Assembly: GCA_036172665.1 (NCBI GenBank)
Contig: CM069880.1
Location: 7,442,501-7,506,500, forward strand
Length of the DNA stretch: 64,000 nucleotides
Direction of reading: 5' to 3'
Origin: Prosopocoilus inquinatus
Lineage: Eukaryota > Arthropoda > Insecta > Coleoptera > Lucanidae
Part shown: piece by piece, positions 49,701 to 58,974 of the stretch
Position numbering within the stretch: position 1 is the first letter of the stretch
Layout: every line of letters begins with the position of its first letter
Made by a program: the position numbers and the translations under genes
The notes under the pieces: model-generated
Database searches by the model: none
Seen by the model: the letters and a program-made list of their open reading frames with translations, nothing else
Told to the model about the DNA's origin: nothing

Positions 49701-52700
49701 TCCTACCTAGAGACTTTATTTTAGGAGCTAGAGATAAACTTTAAATGCAAAAGTAGTAGGGCTTCATGTCTCTTATCTTTTAGAGTTATAACAAGAAACA
49801 AATGCGCAGCGCAAAGTGGAGAAAAAATATCAACTTTAATTTTTTGAAATGGAACACCCTATATTTTGTTTCATAAGATGAAAGAGCACTTTTGTTTCTA
49901 GTGATAACTCTACAAGATAATAGGTATAAAAACGTATAACTTTTGTATTTAAAGTTTTTCTGTGGTTCCTAAAATAAAGCTTCTAGATAGGGCGCAAAAT
50001 ATAAAAAAAATACCCTGTACATTGGGAGTAGGACTGTACAAGAATACCAATACCAAATTTATTATAAAATACTGATAGGAAAAATAAAAACTATTGATAT
50101 TGAATAAATAATCGATATTATCGATGTCTGAAAACTATCATTTGAGTAAAATTTGTTGTCGCACAGCCTTAATTAAGAATTATGCATAATAGCTTAATAT
50201 GCATAGATAGGGACTTTGAAAAGCAGTTACAAGAGCGTCCTCATTTGGAGAAGGACTGAACTATTCTGGAGAAAATTGTTTTAGTGCCTCTTCGAATCAC
50301 CACAATCGACATTTAAAATCTATTTAATGTCGTAATTACACGAGATAACTTCCTCATATTGCAGATAATGGTTTTAAATGCATTTATTGACGTCGTGTGA
50401 TAATTTGTTTTTCGAATTTTGTTGAAAAAAAAGTTACATATTGACAATTTAATTATTGAATTAATCACATTAAATATCAATCAAATTTTATACTATTTTC
50501 AGAAAACCTTTATAGATTTATGAAGAAACATAACACTTTTAAAAATTGGGAAAAAAATTATTTCTTCTTGAGATTTATATCCACAAAAATTGCAGAATGC
50601 TTTCACAAGTACTGACATCTAGGTAGAACACCCGCTGGCGCCCTGGTCTTAAGTTATTTGCATCTGCGACAATTTGGAACAAACGATCCTATTCGACCAT
50701 ACCGTTCCATAAAAAAATAGATAATAATTTCTTTTGCTCTTTTGACTCCCAGTATATCGGGAATGTAAAATATACAGAGTATCCCGCTCTGAGGCTATTT
50801 CTCGATGACTACTGAAGATACAGTCTTAAGTATCAACTAATATCTTTCTCTTAGACTGAGTTGCTCAGTGTCCAATTAAGGCCCAATCTTACCACATCCT
50901 GATAAATTTAACCGCCGGTTAATTCCTTGAAAACCATTGTGTTTACATTGTTTACAACCATTGTACTACAATGTTTACAACCATTTTAAACACAATGGTT
51001 TTCAAGGATATATATATATATATATAGGTTAATATCCTTGAAAACCATTGTGTTTAAAATGGTTGTAAACATTGTAGTACAATGGTTGTAAACAATGTAA
51101 ACACAATGGTTTTCAAGGATATTAACCGGCGGTTAAATTTATCAGGAGGTGGTAAGATTAGGCCTAAACCAGCAATTTATTAACTGTTGGTTAAATATCA
51201 AACTACAGTTTTCTTTCATAGTTAAACTACGTTCTACATTTTATTTCATAGTTAAACTGCGTTTTACATCTTAATCACTGACTGAACAACCAAAAAAAGA
51301 ATAAAACATTAGTTAATGTTAAACGTAATTTAAACCTTCAGTGAACAACTCGACCTTAGAGTTAAAAATAAAGAAAATAATGGCCGCAAACGATTGTTTC
51401 TAGATGAGATGTTAAATGTATTCGGAACGATTAGATTTACGCATAGATTGTGGTATACAAAAAATGCGCAGAATTTTATGGGCGATCCAAATTCGACCGA
51501 CGATCATATATAGGATGTGCCATTTGAAATAAAAAAGTTTCATCCAGCAACACTGTTTCGATTGATCCTGTATAGATGAAAATGATATTATGTTGTAAAC
51601 CTCCAGCGTTAAAAACTAAAAAGTCTGGAAACCTTTTTTGTATCTTCGAAAACACAGTGTCGGTATACCCTTTGTACAGTGTATGTACATCTTGTGTACA
51701 GTGAGCGGTAGAAAATTGTATTATCGAATTCTCAAAGGACAATTTTATTATTCATGATAGCTCCTGTTTCTTTCGATATTCAAAACGCGCATATCAAAGT
51801 TTGAATATCTCTCGTCTTATATCCAGGAAATCAAAATTTTTGAAATCCACGTATTTGGAAAAGTTATTCAGAATTGCCATGTGAAACCGTAGCTGTCTAC
51901 AATGAATAAACAATTTCACGTATTTTTCTGTTTTTCTCGTAACCCCCCGCGTGTACATCCTACTTAGAACTTTGAATGTGTAAAGCCAGACGTTTCTTCA
52001 GGTGTCATATGAATATACTCTGAGATTTGCTTTTTTACTCAACTACCAACTAGGCAATAACATTGACGCACTAAAAATTACACTTTTGTGGCAAATTTTT
52101 TTTTCCCCCGGTCATAATTTCATATTTCAGATTTCATAATAATTCTGAATAATTTTTTCGAATCATATTATAGCGTATCTTGAAAAATAAAGGTACTTTA
52201 CTCTTATGTCGAATTCAAATATTTTGATTTCCTTCGTATATTACAAGAGGTATTCAATCTTTAATGCATACATCTTGAATTTGGGTAAATCCCAGAACTT
52301 TCCTAAGGAATAACTTTTTCTGAGAAATCGATAATAAAAAAAATTCCTACATGTGCCCAACTTTCTGGCGGTCGCTGTATATATATATATTTTTTTAATT
52401 TAAATTCTTTTGTAGTTTCGTAAAATATGAACACCACATCAAGAGCAAACGTCCGAAGCTGTAATTCGAATTTCCTCCTTCTTATTCCGGAGATTACTCG
52501 GATCCTTTCATTTAAAAGTTTTGGAATAATTATTTCGCTCGTGAAAGTTAATCATTCCACAGCAATATAAATTGGCTGCTCGCAAGCGAATATTGCAATT
52601 TAATATATTAGCATCTCGGATTTTCTCAACAAAAAAAATACACGTCAAATATACAAACGATGTAATCTCTTATGCGATTAAACGCAACACAAATTACTGG

Positions 52701-54904
52701 ACAATTTTTCGGTAAAGAACAAAAATCGAATCATCGGAGCGTGCCTAAATACCTTTCTCGTTTAATTCAAATCGACATAATTATTAAATTCCGCTGAACA
52801 AGCGCCCTTTTGAATCAATCAATGTCAATTATGTTATAAACTTCTTTCAAATACTTAACTTTTGTAAATTCATCGCCATTGCAAATTTAAGCAAGGAAAA
52901 AATCCATTTTTTTTTTTTAATTTGAAAGTCTAAATCGTATTATTTTTAATTAATTAAAATCGCTTAATTACAATCAGCAATGACGAATTATTAATTTAAC
53001 CGATTGAATAATTTTTTAGGTGAACGGTAAAGATGTTGCAAATAAAGAAGAAACTGAAAACCTCTTCGCTGAAAACCGTAAGGCCGTAACCCTGCTCGTC
53101 AGTCGCTGTTATGCAAGGGTAAATCCCTAAGACGGTTTCATTATTTTTAAGAAATAATCTTTGCTTGTTTTAATAGAACGAGGATTATTTAGATCCTGAG
53201 GGGGCCGACTTCTTATCAGGCCGTAACGCTGCTTATCAAAACGCCGTCATTGAACAGATCGTGCAGAGACAGGCGGAGACCCAAAACGCCGCCTCCAAAA
53301 ACGAGATCATCCCCCTGGTTCCACCTCACCACTACATGCAAGATAAACTTAATCTGACGAACTCGCTGATCCGCTCTAAGCTAGACTCGATTAGCCATGA
53401 GATAACCGAGTTAGATAATCGCATGCAGAACATCCAGTTGGTGAAGTCGGAGAAAAGGAAGCCTCCACAGTTACCGCATATTCCAGCTCCCTTAGATTCT
53501 GATACCGAGCATATATACGAAACCATTCCCGAGTCCGTCGACTGCGAGCTAGAGCCTATTTACTCCTGTCCTTACGAAGCAGGGGAAGAAAACATCGTAG
53601 AGCAGTGGCTGAAGACTCAAGAAAGCAGCTGGACTTCTCAGCCCAAAGAAGTCCCAAAAGAAGTCAAATCCAAAGAGAAAGTACGAAGTAAGTCATCGAA
53701 AAGCAACAGCAGCGGAGAGGAACACGAAAATAGTTCCAGCGCTTACAACACCGGAGGGTCTTGTAATTCTAATCCATTAACATTTGAATTAGCTTGCAGC
53801 TTAGATTCCAAGCAGAAGGACACCTACAGGTAATACCCGTCAAAGACAATCGGCTTCGTCAGACCTCATTTTCTTGTTTATGAACAGGTCCACTTTGGTG
53901 CTTTGCCCCTCCGTTGAATCCGAGGAAGAAACACCAAAAGCACAGGATGTAAGCTGTGAAACTTGCAAGCACCAGCAAATCTCGAAGCCAAAGAAAACTC
54001 CCAAAGTTTCCACCAATTCGAAAGCCAACAGTCCTTCATCCCCGACTGCCAGGCCTGGGTTGACACCCTCTCACATCTTGTCTGATACTATGTACACCAA
54101 CGTAGCTAATCTTCAGCAAACTATGCTTTTGCAACAGCAATTATTTAGACAAGCGCTTGGACAATACACCGAAAACCCAACATGTAAACCCTCCCCAAGT
54201 TTTACTTCACCAAGCTTAAGTCAGTATCAGTTTGTAAGCAGTCAACAGGTTAGTTGTATTTAGGGAGGTTTTCATTAAACCAAAATGCAAATCTAGTTTT
54301 CACTTTGGCTTCAATTAATTTTTAGCAATTTGGGCAACCATCGAACGCAGCCACTGTTGATTCAAGAATGGAATGGAAGGTGAAAAGAAGGCCGGATGGG
54401 ACAAGATACATTGCAAGACGCCCTGTAAGAAATCGCATTCTACGTGACCGGGCTATTCGTATTTCAGAAGAGCGAGCAGGTTTGACCACAGAAGAAGACA
54501 CTGTGTCAGAATTAAAAGTATGATGATTGTTTGTTCTTTCCTCGACTCGTTAATTAAGCCTTTTTTTTAATTAGGTTGGTAGATACTGGACCAAAGAAGA
54601 ACGTAAAAGGCACATAGAAAAATCGAAAGAGCGTAAGCAAAGGCAAGAAATTTTATTGGCATCGCGTACTTTACAAGAGGAAAGTAGTGATGTAATGGAA
54701 CAGAAAATGATTAAGTCGCATTCACTCATGAACAAGAAAGCGGTGAATAACATTGATAATGCAGCAAAGAAACACAAAAGCAAGAAGACACACAAGGACG
54801 GATTCGAGAACTTCTCAACAGTTCAAGACGTGCTGGTACACGGTCCGAAAGTAGTTCCAAATCAGAGCAAGATGTTAGGACTTCTGTCTGTTACAACGGT
54901 ATAA
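46550..54904 (+). CDS. PDZRN3/4-like: PDZRN3/4-like PDZ protein, 3' part of gene (7 coding exons)
   Basis: Seven exons with GT/AG borders and compatible phases: 46550-46777, 47905-48072, 53020-53118, 53177-53829, 53888-54248, 54326-54517 and 54575-54904 (stop). They encode about 676 C-terminal residues. Seen: the end of one PDZ domain ([18 protein letters not shown]); a second PDZ domain with carboxylate loop KLGLTV and a GDQILQ-VNGKDV strand/helix; a linker with HIYETIPES and EPIYSCPYE; a basic C-terminal block ([36 protein letters not shown]); and a C-terminal LLSVTTV. This order and these motifs are those of the PDZRN3/PDZRN4/PDZD4 family. PDZRN3 and PDZRN4 are RING-type E3 ligases/scaffolds, and vertebrate PDZRN3 acts at synapses and in Wnt signalling; whether this protein keeps the RING cannot be judged. 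RING, zinc-finger and early PDZ1 exons were not found, so the gene is partial here. PDZRN3, PDZRN4 and PDZD4 cannot be separated from this part alone. Confidence 0.9.
47905..48072 (+). CDS. PDZRN-like exon: N-terminal part of PDZ2
   Basis: Acceptor CGTTTCTAG, donor GTATCG, 56 codons in phase 0. It encodes [19 protein letters not shown], where GLTV is the peptide-binding loop, and ends [11 protein letters not shown]. The intron falls before VNG, the same place as in PDZ1, which suggests the two PDZ domains arose by duplication of an exon pair. Confidence 0.92.
48700..48900. mobile_element. Foldback element in PDZRN-like intron
   Basis: AAACTTCGAGTTAGAC and GGTTTATTATT at the left are mirrored by AATAATAAACCCC and GTCTAACTCGAAGTTCG at the right. 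An inner pair, GGCCTGATTCATTC and TTAATCAGGCCTTACC, adds a second stem. A direct copy of AGGCCTGATTCATTCA lies upstream near 48533. Confidence 0.6.
49674..50021. mobile_element. MITE with ~90-bp inverted ends, TA-type site
   Basis: The left end TGTACAGG...TTTATATTTTGCATCC, then AGACTTTATTTTAGGAGC, mirrors the right end, which read in reverse is TGTACAGGGTATTTTTTTTA, ATATTTTGCGCCC and AAGCTTTATTTTAGGAACC. TA bases flank CAGG/CCTG, as expected of a TA-targeting (Tc1/mariner-like) element. GGAACACCCTATATTTTG inside resembles the end of another insect repeat. Confidence 0.6.
50880..51164. mobile_element. PIF/Harbinger-like foldback MITE with TAA duplication
   Basis: Inverted ends GGCCCAATCTTACCAC and GTGGTAAGATTAGGCC continue into near-perfect arms of ~125 bp (CCTGATAAATTTAACCGCCG, CCTTGAAAACCATTGTGTTT). 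The arms meet at a (TA)n run at 51009-51028. TAA flanks both sides (50877-50879 and 51165-51167). GGCC-type ends with a 3-bp TAA duplication are typical of PIF/Harbinger MITEs. It lies in the intron before the PDZ2 end exon. Confidence 0.75.
51168..53019. other. PDZRN-like intron sequence
   Basis: The rest of the intron before the PDZ2 end exon. It includes an insect-repeat-like end (TATAGGATGTGCCATTTGAA near 51508) and a short (AT)n run near 52376. Confidence 0.5.
53020..53118 (+). CDS. PDZRN-like exon: C-terminal part of PDZ2
   Basis: 33 codons, phase 0, acceptor TTTTTTAG, donor GTAAAT. It begins [11 protein letters not shown] and ends with the strand [12 protein letters not shown], completing PDZ2. 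It follows a ~4.9-kb intron that holds several MITE-like elements. Confidence 0.9.
53177..53829 (+). CDS. PDZRN-like exon: long linker with Tyr motifs
   Basis: 653 bp, acceptor TTTAATAG, donor GTAATA; enters in phase 0 and leaves after two bases of a codon. It contains [13 protein letters not shown], a probable helical segment ([18 protein letters not shown]), [18 protein letters not shown] and EQWLKTQ, then a Lys/Ser-rich low-complexity stretch. The YET/EPIY motifs are characteristic of the PDZRN linker. The base composition is clearly more GC-rich than the flanking introns. Confidence 0.92.
53888..54248 (+). CDS. PDZRN-like exon: Ser/Pro/Gln-rich linker
   Basis: 361 bp. Acceptor TATGAACAG completes the split Arg codon from the preceding exon; donor GTTAGT follows CAACAG. 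It encodes a CETCKHQ motif, a Ser/Pro/Lys-rich stretch and a Gln-rich helix-like block ([15 protein letters not shown]). It is a low-complexity linker, linked to the gene by frame and by position between two clearer exons. Confidence 0.88.
54326..54517 (+). CDS. PDZRN-like exon: conserved C-terminal domain, part 1
   Basis: 64 codons, phase 0, acceptor AATTTTTAG, donor GTATGA. It encodes [20 protein letters not shown] followed by [20 protein letters not shown], the hallmark conserved block near the C terminus of PDZRN3/4 proteins. Confidence 0.93.
54575..54904 (+). CDS. PDZRN-like last exon with C-terminal PDZ ligand
   Basis: Acceptor TTAATTAG; in frame to the stop at 54902-54904. It starts [20 protein letters not shown], a basic helix, continues through a Lys-rich stretch and [14 protein letters not shown], and ends LLSVTTV. 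The last residues T-T-V fit a class I PDZ ligand (S/T-x-hydrophobic), a known feature of this family. Confidence 0.93.
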   Translation, partial: VGRYWTKEERKRHIEKSKERKQRQEILLASRTLQEESSDVMEQKMIKSHSLMNKKAVNNIDNAAKKHKSKKTHKDGFENFSTVQDVLVHGPKVVPNQSKMLGLLSVTTV

Positions 54905-55038
54905 GTTAAATGTAAGAAGCTTCACACGTAATCAAGCACTTTGCTTTTTCGAGTCAGTAGCAACTTATTTTATCTTGAGGCACTCGCTTGCCTATATTAT
55001 CTCATATGTGATGTTTCTAAGTTAGTGTACATACCTTA

Positions 55039-55044
55039 AATAAA
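55039..55044 (+). terminator. Poly(A) signal of the PDZRN-like gene
   Basis: AATAAA lies 135 bp after the stop codon on the + strand and is the first such hexamer there. It implies a short 3' UTR ending near 55060. Confidence 0.6.
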
Positions 55045-55097
55045 CAAAATATATAGACATAATTAGTTTCACTCAACAAGAATAGATTTTTGAACGT

Positions 55098-55103
55098 TTT
55101 ATT
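55098..55103 (-). terminator. Poly(A) signal of the metaxin-like gene
   Basis: AATAAA read on the - strand, about 290 bp after the metaxin-like stop. It lies 54 bp from the oppositely directed signal of the PDZRN-like gene, so the two 3' ends probably meet or overlap. Confidence 0.5.
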
Positions 55104-55394
55104 TCAAAAGTATCAAAGTTACAACTTTAAAAAACAACTTAAAGTACTTCTCCTTTTAACAGGTCAGATCCACACAAATAACTTGCTTTTAGCATTTAAT
55201 AATAACTTGCTAAATCTTACACTACTTGCATAGATCTAATCATAATAAATATCAATTAAAATGTAAATAAAATATTAAAAAAAAAGTAATAATACTAGAA
55301 GGAACTTGAGAACAGTCAATGTTAAAACTGACAACAAATTTAAGTAATTCTTATTTCAACTAAATTGTAACATGACTAGAAGTTCTTTTAGGGG

Positions 55395-55531
55395 CTATTT
55401 TATTCTAATAATATCGTTCATAATACCATAACCCACCATCGCCATAAACGCAACAGTTCCTGCAAAAATAACTAAACTTGTGGGGGCACGGTCATTATCC
55501 ACTTCTTTAATAACTGTGTCGTCGACACTCT
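55395..55531 (-). CDS. Metaxin-like exon 5: C-terminal membrane anchor
   Basis: 137 bp after acceptor TTTATTTCAG, ending with TAG at 55397-55395. It contains an acidic linker (ESVDDTVIKEVDNDRAPT), about 20 hydrophobic residues and a short IIRIK tail, as expected for a tail-anchored outer-membrane protein. Confidence 0.85.
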
Positions 55532-56621
55532 CTGAAATAAAAAAATTAATTTCCAAACAGTAAATTACACAAACTATTTATTATTTTACCTTCTACACTT
55601 TTATCACCGTAAACCTCAGTAAACTTCTTGACATACTTGCAGACCTTATCGAATTTCTTCAAAACATTAAACAACCCAGAATTTGGAAACTTCAGCACGA
55701 GAAGCGGTGCTAAATACCCACAGATATGTGCATCTAAAGAACACGGTTTGTCCCCCAATATAAAACTAGTACCATCCAACAAACACGTCAGATTATTCAA
55801 ATAATTTTCGAACTTCTCATTTGCCTGCCCAACATATAAAATCAACAAACACGTTTGCACACAATTCCCAGAACTTACATGAAAAGCACAAACTTCCAGT
55901 GGCTTATCATCGCAAATCCGATGCACTAAGTCTTGAGTGTATGCATTCAAACGTCTCGTGAATACAATACCAAACGGAAAATATTTTTCACTGCCGTAAA
56001 GCTTAGCTAAATATGAAGAGTTATCATCGTAACCCCAACTGAACAAATAAAAGAAAATAAAAAGTTCGCATATGCTTTATAAGGTGCGTAGAGCTTACAA
56101 GTTTAATGTGAAGGCATCTTCAAGTACGGAAGACGTCAGGACTTTGTATGATATTATTCTGCTTTTATGTTGAACATCCAGTAATTTATCACATGGTGAA
56201 TGAGTCTGCAGAAGAGTCGACCGAGTACTAGATTTATTTTTAATCAATTCAACTATCTGAACTTACCAATTCATCAAGTTTCTTGAAGATATTCTCCTGC
56301 GCTGTTAGCAACTTTCCATCATATTCCAGCGCAGGTAGAACTGGTGTTGTTGTAAAGCCACTCGTTTTAACACGTATATTATTGCACGGATTCAGTCGAA
56401 GGTAAAACTGCAATTTGGTTATTCATATTAGTAAATCAAGACACATGGGGCTATTTAGTACAACGTTTTTACGCAATATAACGCAATTATGAGTGAGTAT
56501 AGGTTATGTTTCATGCTGGCTACTTTTTAATTACCAGAATTTGAAGGCATTTCGGATCAATGGAAGGAAGCCCGTTACTTCCTTTGTATACATATAAAGT
56601 TGCTATCTTTTTATTATCCAT
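55395..56621 (-). CDS. Mtx1: Metaxin-1-like mitochondrial outer-membrane protein (5 exons)
   Basis: Five - strand exons: 56621-56535, 56407-56267, 56205-56099, 56038-55590 and 55531-55395. All borders are GT/AG, the phases fit exactly, and together they encode 306 aa; human MTX1 is of similar size. Seen: an N-terminal thioredoxin-like start (YKGSNGLPSIDPKCLQ) with VLPALEYDGKLLTAQENI; a GST-C-like helical part with NFWGYDD, LLDGTSFILGDKPCSLDAHI and CGYLAPLL; and a C-terminal hydrophobic anchor (SLVIFAGTVAFMAMVGYGIM) followed by a short tail. Metaxins work with SAM50 in outer-membrane beta-barrel assembly and act as mitochondrial adaptors; that role is inferred from the family. The ATG is chosen because the family motif follows at once and the first donor fits. 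MTX3 is the main alternative label. Confidence 0.9.
55590..56038 (-). CDS. Metaxin-like exon 4: main C-terminal helical domain
   Basis: 449 bp, acceptor TTTGTTCAG, donor GTAAAA. The first T completes the Phe codon, giving FWGYDD. It carries PFGIVFTRR, the family-diagnostic FILGDKPCSLDA segment and a long helix FNVLKKFDKVCKYVKKF. Reading on past the donor adds a spurious tail (GKIINSLCNLLFGN) before a stop, so the donor is preferred. Confidence 0.92.
56099..56205 (-). CDS. Metaxin-like exon 3
   Basis: 107 bp with acceptor TTCTGCAG and donor GTAAGC, leaving after two bases of a Phe codon. It encodes SYKVLTSSVLEDAFTLN, matching the helix before the conserved (F)W of metaxins. Confidence 0.85.
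56267..56407 (-). CDS. Metaxin-like exon 2
   Basis: 47 codons, phase 0. Acceptor AATTGCAG, donor GTAAGT. It includes TTTPVLPALEYDGKLL, the strand-turn-strand region preceding the GST-like fold's conserved loop. Confidence 0.88.
56535..56621 (-). CDS. Metaxin-like exon 1 with start codon
   Basis: 29 codons from ATG at 56621, ending at donor GTAATT. It encodes a first beta-strand (ATLYVYKG) and GLPSIDPKCLQIL, matching the start of metaxin GST-N-like domains. The 5' UTR and promoter were not resolved. Confidence 0.85.
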
Positions 56622-56984
56622 TGTGCAAATATGTGCTGCATACAAGCTGCACCGAAGTACCTGGACTAGGTTTATGAGGTTATGTCAGGGAACTCGGAGA
56701 ACAGTGGGAGGGAGAGACTGAACCAAAACAATACTGCCAACAGTCAATGTACCAATTTGATGACAAAGGTCCCCATCTTGGTTGACATTATTGTCAATCC
56801 TTAATTAAATTAAATAGTTAAAGGAAGAAGGAAAAATTCCCCAGAAAGGATACCCTGCTGGGATACAACTTTAAATATTGCCAATATTTCCTACTACTAG
56901 CATCATTATAGATTTCTGCTTGCAGCTGAAGCTTGAAGTTGAACTGTTGAGTTGATGGCGACCTTGGATTATGTAAGACAGAGG

Positions 56985-57248
56985 ATAAAGCACAGGCGAG
57001 GTACATCTGATACCAAAAGGGTCCATATCAAGCACACTTCTTTTTACCCGTGAAAAGTTATTCTGGGCTCTTTCTTCTCCGGCCGGTTTTGCTACACATT
57101 GCACATTGTTTCTATAAACTATCAGTATCTGTTTCATTCACTATTATAACAAAAACACCAAAACGCACGCGTTTGTGCAATGCAAAGTGTCCTTGATTTG
57201 GTCTTTTCTGGTAACAGCGGCCGTTCATGCGTTAGATACGGCGTAACA
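56985..57248. repeat. Dispersed repeat shared with 61.7-62.1 kb, copy 1
   Basis: It shares CTCTTTCTTCTCC, TTTGCTACACA, TATCTGTTTCATT, TGGTCTTTTCTGGTAACAG-like text and CATGCGTTAGATACG with 61685-62085. The hAT-like element begins just beyond it. Confidence 0.65.
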
Positions 57249-57976
57249 CAGTGGCGGCTCGTGATGATTTCCTGCGGGTGGGCAACAACTGCAAAAGGAA
57301 AAGTGGATGCGTTTTCCAAATAAATTTGTTTTCCGGGGCTTGTATTTTTTGAACTAAATTTAAGCGTGCAATTTACTGGTTTTTTTCTCGACTTTCCAAC
57401 GCCTTTTACCAAAAAAACAATCGACAAACGCGTTCTTAAATTAATATTAAAATTCAAAAGCGCCGCCTTTCTTATTTGCTCAATTAAGTTGCGTCTCCCC
57501 TTCCCCTCGCGATCACGCTTGTAATTTTTTAATTTAATTTAAATGGAGGATTTACATAACTGTTTCTCGGCTTTCCAACACCTTTCACCAAAAAACAATC
57601 GACGAACGCATTCTTGGATTAGAATCAAAATTCAAAAGCGATGCGATTTTTATTTACTCAATTAACTGGACGTTTCTCCCTCTCCCTGTTTACCAACACC
57701 TTTCACCAAAAAGCAATCGGCGAACGCATTCTTGGGTGACAATCAAAATCCCAAAGCGACGCGTTTTTTATTTTCTCAATTAAATGAACGTTTCACCCTC
57801 TCCTCGAGATCGCGCTTGTAATTTCTGAATTCTATTTAAGTGGGGGATTTACAGAATTTTTCTCCGCTTTCCAAAGCTTTTCACTAAGAAACAATCGACG
57901 AATCGACAACTGTAAAAGGGAAAGTGGATGCAGGGTGAGCGTTACCCGCCTTGCCCACCCCGAAGAGCCGCCACTG
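57249..57976. mobile_element. hAT-like element, copy 2, with perfect 8-bp duplication
   Basis: The element begins CAGTGGCGGCTCGTGATG and ends GAAGAGCCGCCACTG. GCGTAACA occurs immediately before (57241-57248) and after (57977-57984), a perfect 8-bp target duplication, the hallmark of hAT-superfamily insertion. The inside holds about three ~175-bp repeats related to those of copy 1 in reverse orientation. No transposase frame is present, so it is non-autonomous. It is inserted in another repeat (56985-57240). Confidence 0.85.
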
Positions 57977-58299
57977 GCGTAACATATCCTCTCTCTTATA
58001 TAATCTAGGATGGCGACGCATGCTACGGATAACGAGTTGTAAGTGGTACGGTAGCGGACAATAAAATCCGGGCGAGCGCGTGATATATCTTGCTTATTTT
58101 GAAATGATTTGGTAAAATATTAAGTTAGTTTTGAGGTGCTTATATTGCTGGCAAAGCGTAAAAGAATATGAAATATCAAATTTCATCAACACTTCATGCG
58201 TAACAAAATCAGAAACTTATTATTAAAAAGGGTCGTGCGCGTTTTTTATTGTCCGCTACTGTACGTACAACAGATTTTTAGTCAGATATTTTTTTTGTG

Positions 58300-58560
58300 A
58301 TTAGGCAATCGCAATACGCATGACGTCATACCTCTCATTACAACTGAGGCATCTGAAAGAGTATATAAGTCCTACAAGCACTTGAACACTTAAACGGGGG
58401 GAAGGTTGTCCAGGGAACAAAAGTCCCAAAAAATTTTTGCTGTGATGAATATTTAATATTGTCAAACGTTTGTTATGATTAGGCAATCGCAGCACGCGGA
58501 ACGTCATATATCTCACTATAACTTAGGCATCTGGAAGTGTATGTAAGTCCGACAAGCACC
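58300..58560. repeat. Two direct copies of a ~175-bp repeat
   Basis: GATTAGGCAATCGCAATACG with TATATAAGTCCTACAAGCAC recurs as GATTAGGCAATCGCAGCACG with GTATGTAAGTCCGACAAGCAC about 175 bp later. ATTGCTGTGATGAATATT-like text continues to about 58950, beyond the family A insertion. Confidence 0.65.
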
Positions 58561-58614
58561 TGGGAGGGGAACATGTGACCATCGTCTCAAAGGATTAAAC
58601 GTTATAAAAATCTT

Positions 58615-58855
58615 TTTAAAAAAATTTTGTGCAAATCGTTTTTGTTTGCAGTGAAAACCTCAAGCAGCCTCTGTACAGTTGTTTCAGCCCTGCTTGGGGC
58701 TTCGTCATCATGCTTTGACAGCAAGCATGGCCGCCTTGCATGAGAGGGACTTATTAGGAGCAAATCCGCTTCAATTTGTCTATCCTACTGCAATGTCAGG
58801 TCAAAAAGCGATCGTAAGATGTCGCTATTTTATCTGTTCGTTATAAAAATCGTAA
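58615..58855 (-). mobile_element. Family A ribozyme-bearing repeat, copy 3
   Basis: It has the most complete single-orientation layout: GCAGTGAAAACCTCAAGCAG, the ribozyme-like centre, ATGCTTTGACAGCAAGCATG, TATTAGGAGCAAATCCGCTT, then TGCAATGTCAGGTCAAAAAG and the CGATCGTAAGATGTCGC tail. It interrupts the ~175-bp repeat region. Confidence 0.7.
58668..58712 (-). ncRNA. Degenerate hammerhead-like motif
   Basis: Stem II AGCCC/GGGCT, GAAAC, tetraloop AACT and GTA followed by CAGAGG are all present on the - strand. The first core base is changed (ATGACGA instead of CTGACGA, 58708-58702) and stem I is weak. Loss of C3 predicts an inactive ribozyme. Confidence 0.45.
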
Positions 58856-58974
58856 AGTTCTGGTTGGCAATCTTTAATTAAGCGGTTGAGAGTGTGAGAA
58901 GGTCTCCGCGGAATAAAATTCCTAAAAATTATTGCTGTGATGAATATTCAAATATTATCGTTTTCGCACTTTTA

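Noticed and set aside
53332..54066. Minus-strand frames of 62-64 codons
   Set aside because: Antisense shadows of PDZRN-like coding exons.
55546..56046. Reading the metaxin-like exon as a single-exon gene starting at 56046
   Set aside because: There is no ATG there (the codon is TTG) and a polypyrimidine-AG acceptor precedes the conserved WGYDD. The five-exon model joins in phase with a true ATG and a C-terminal anchor.
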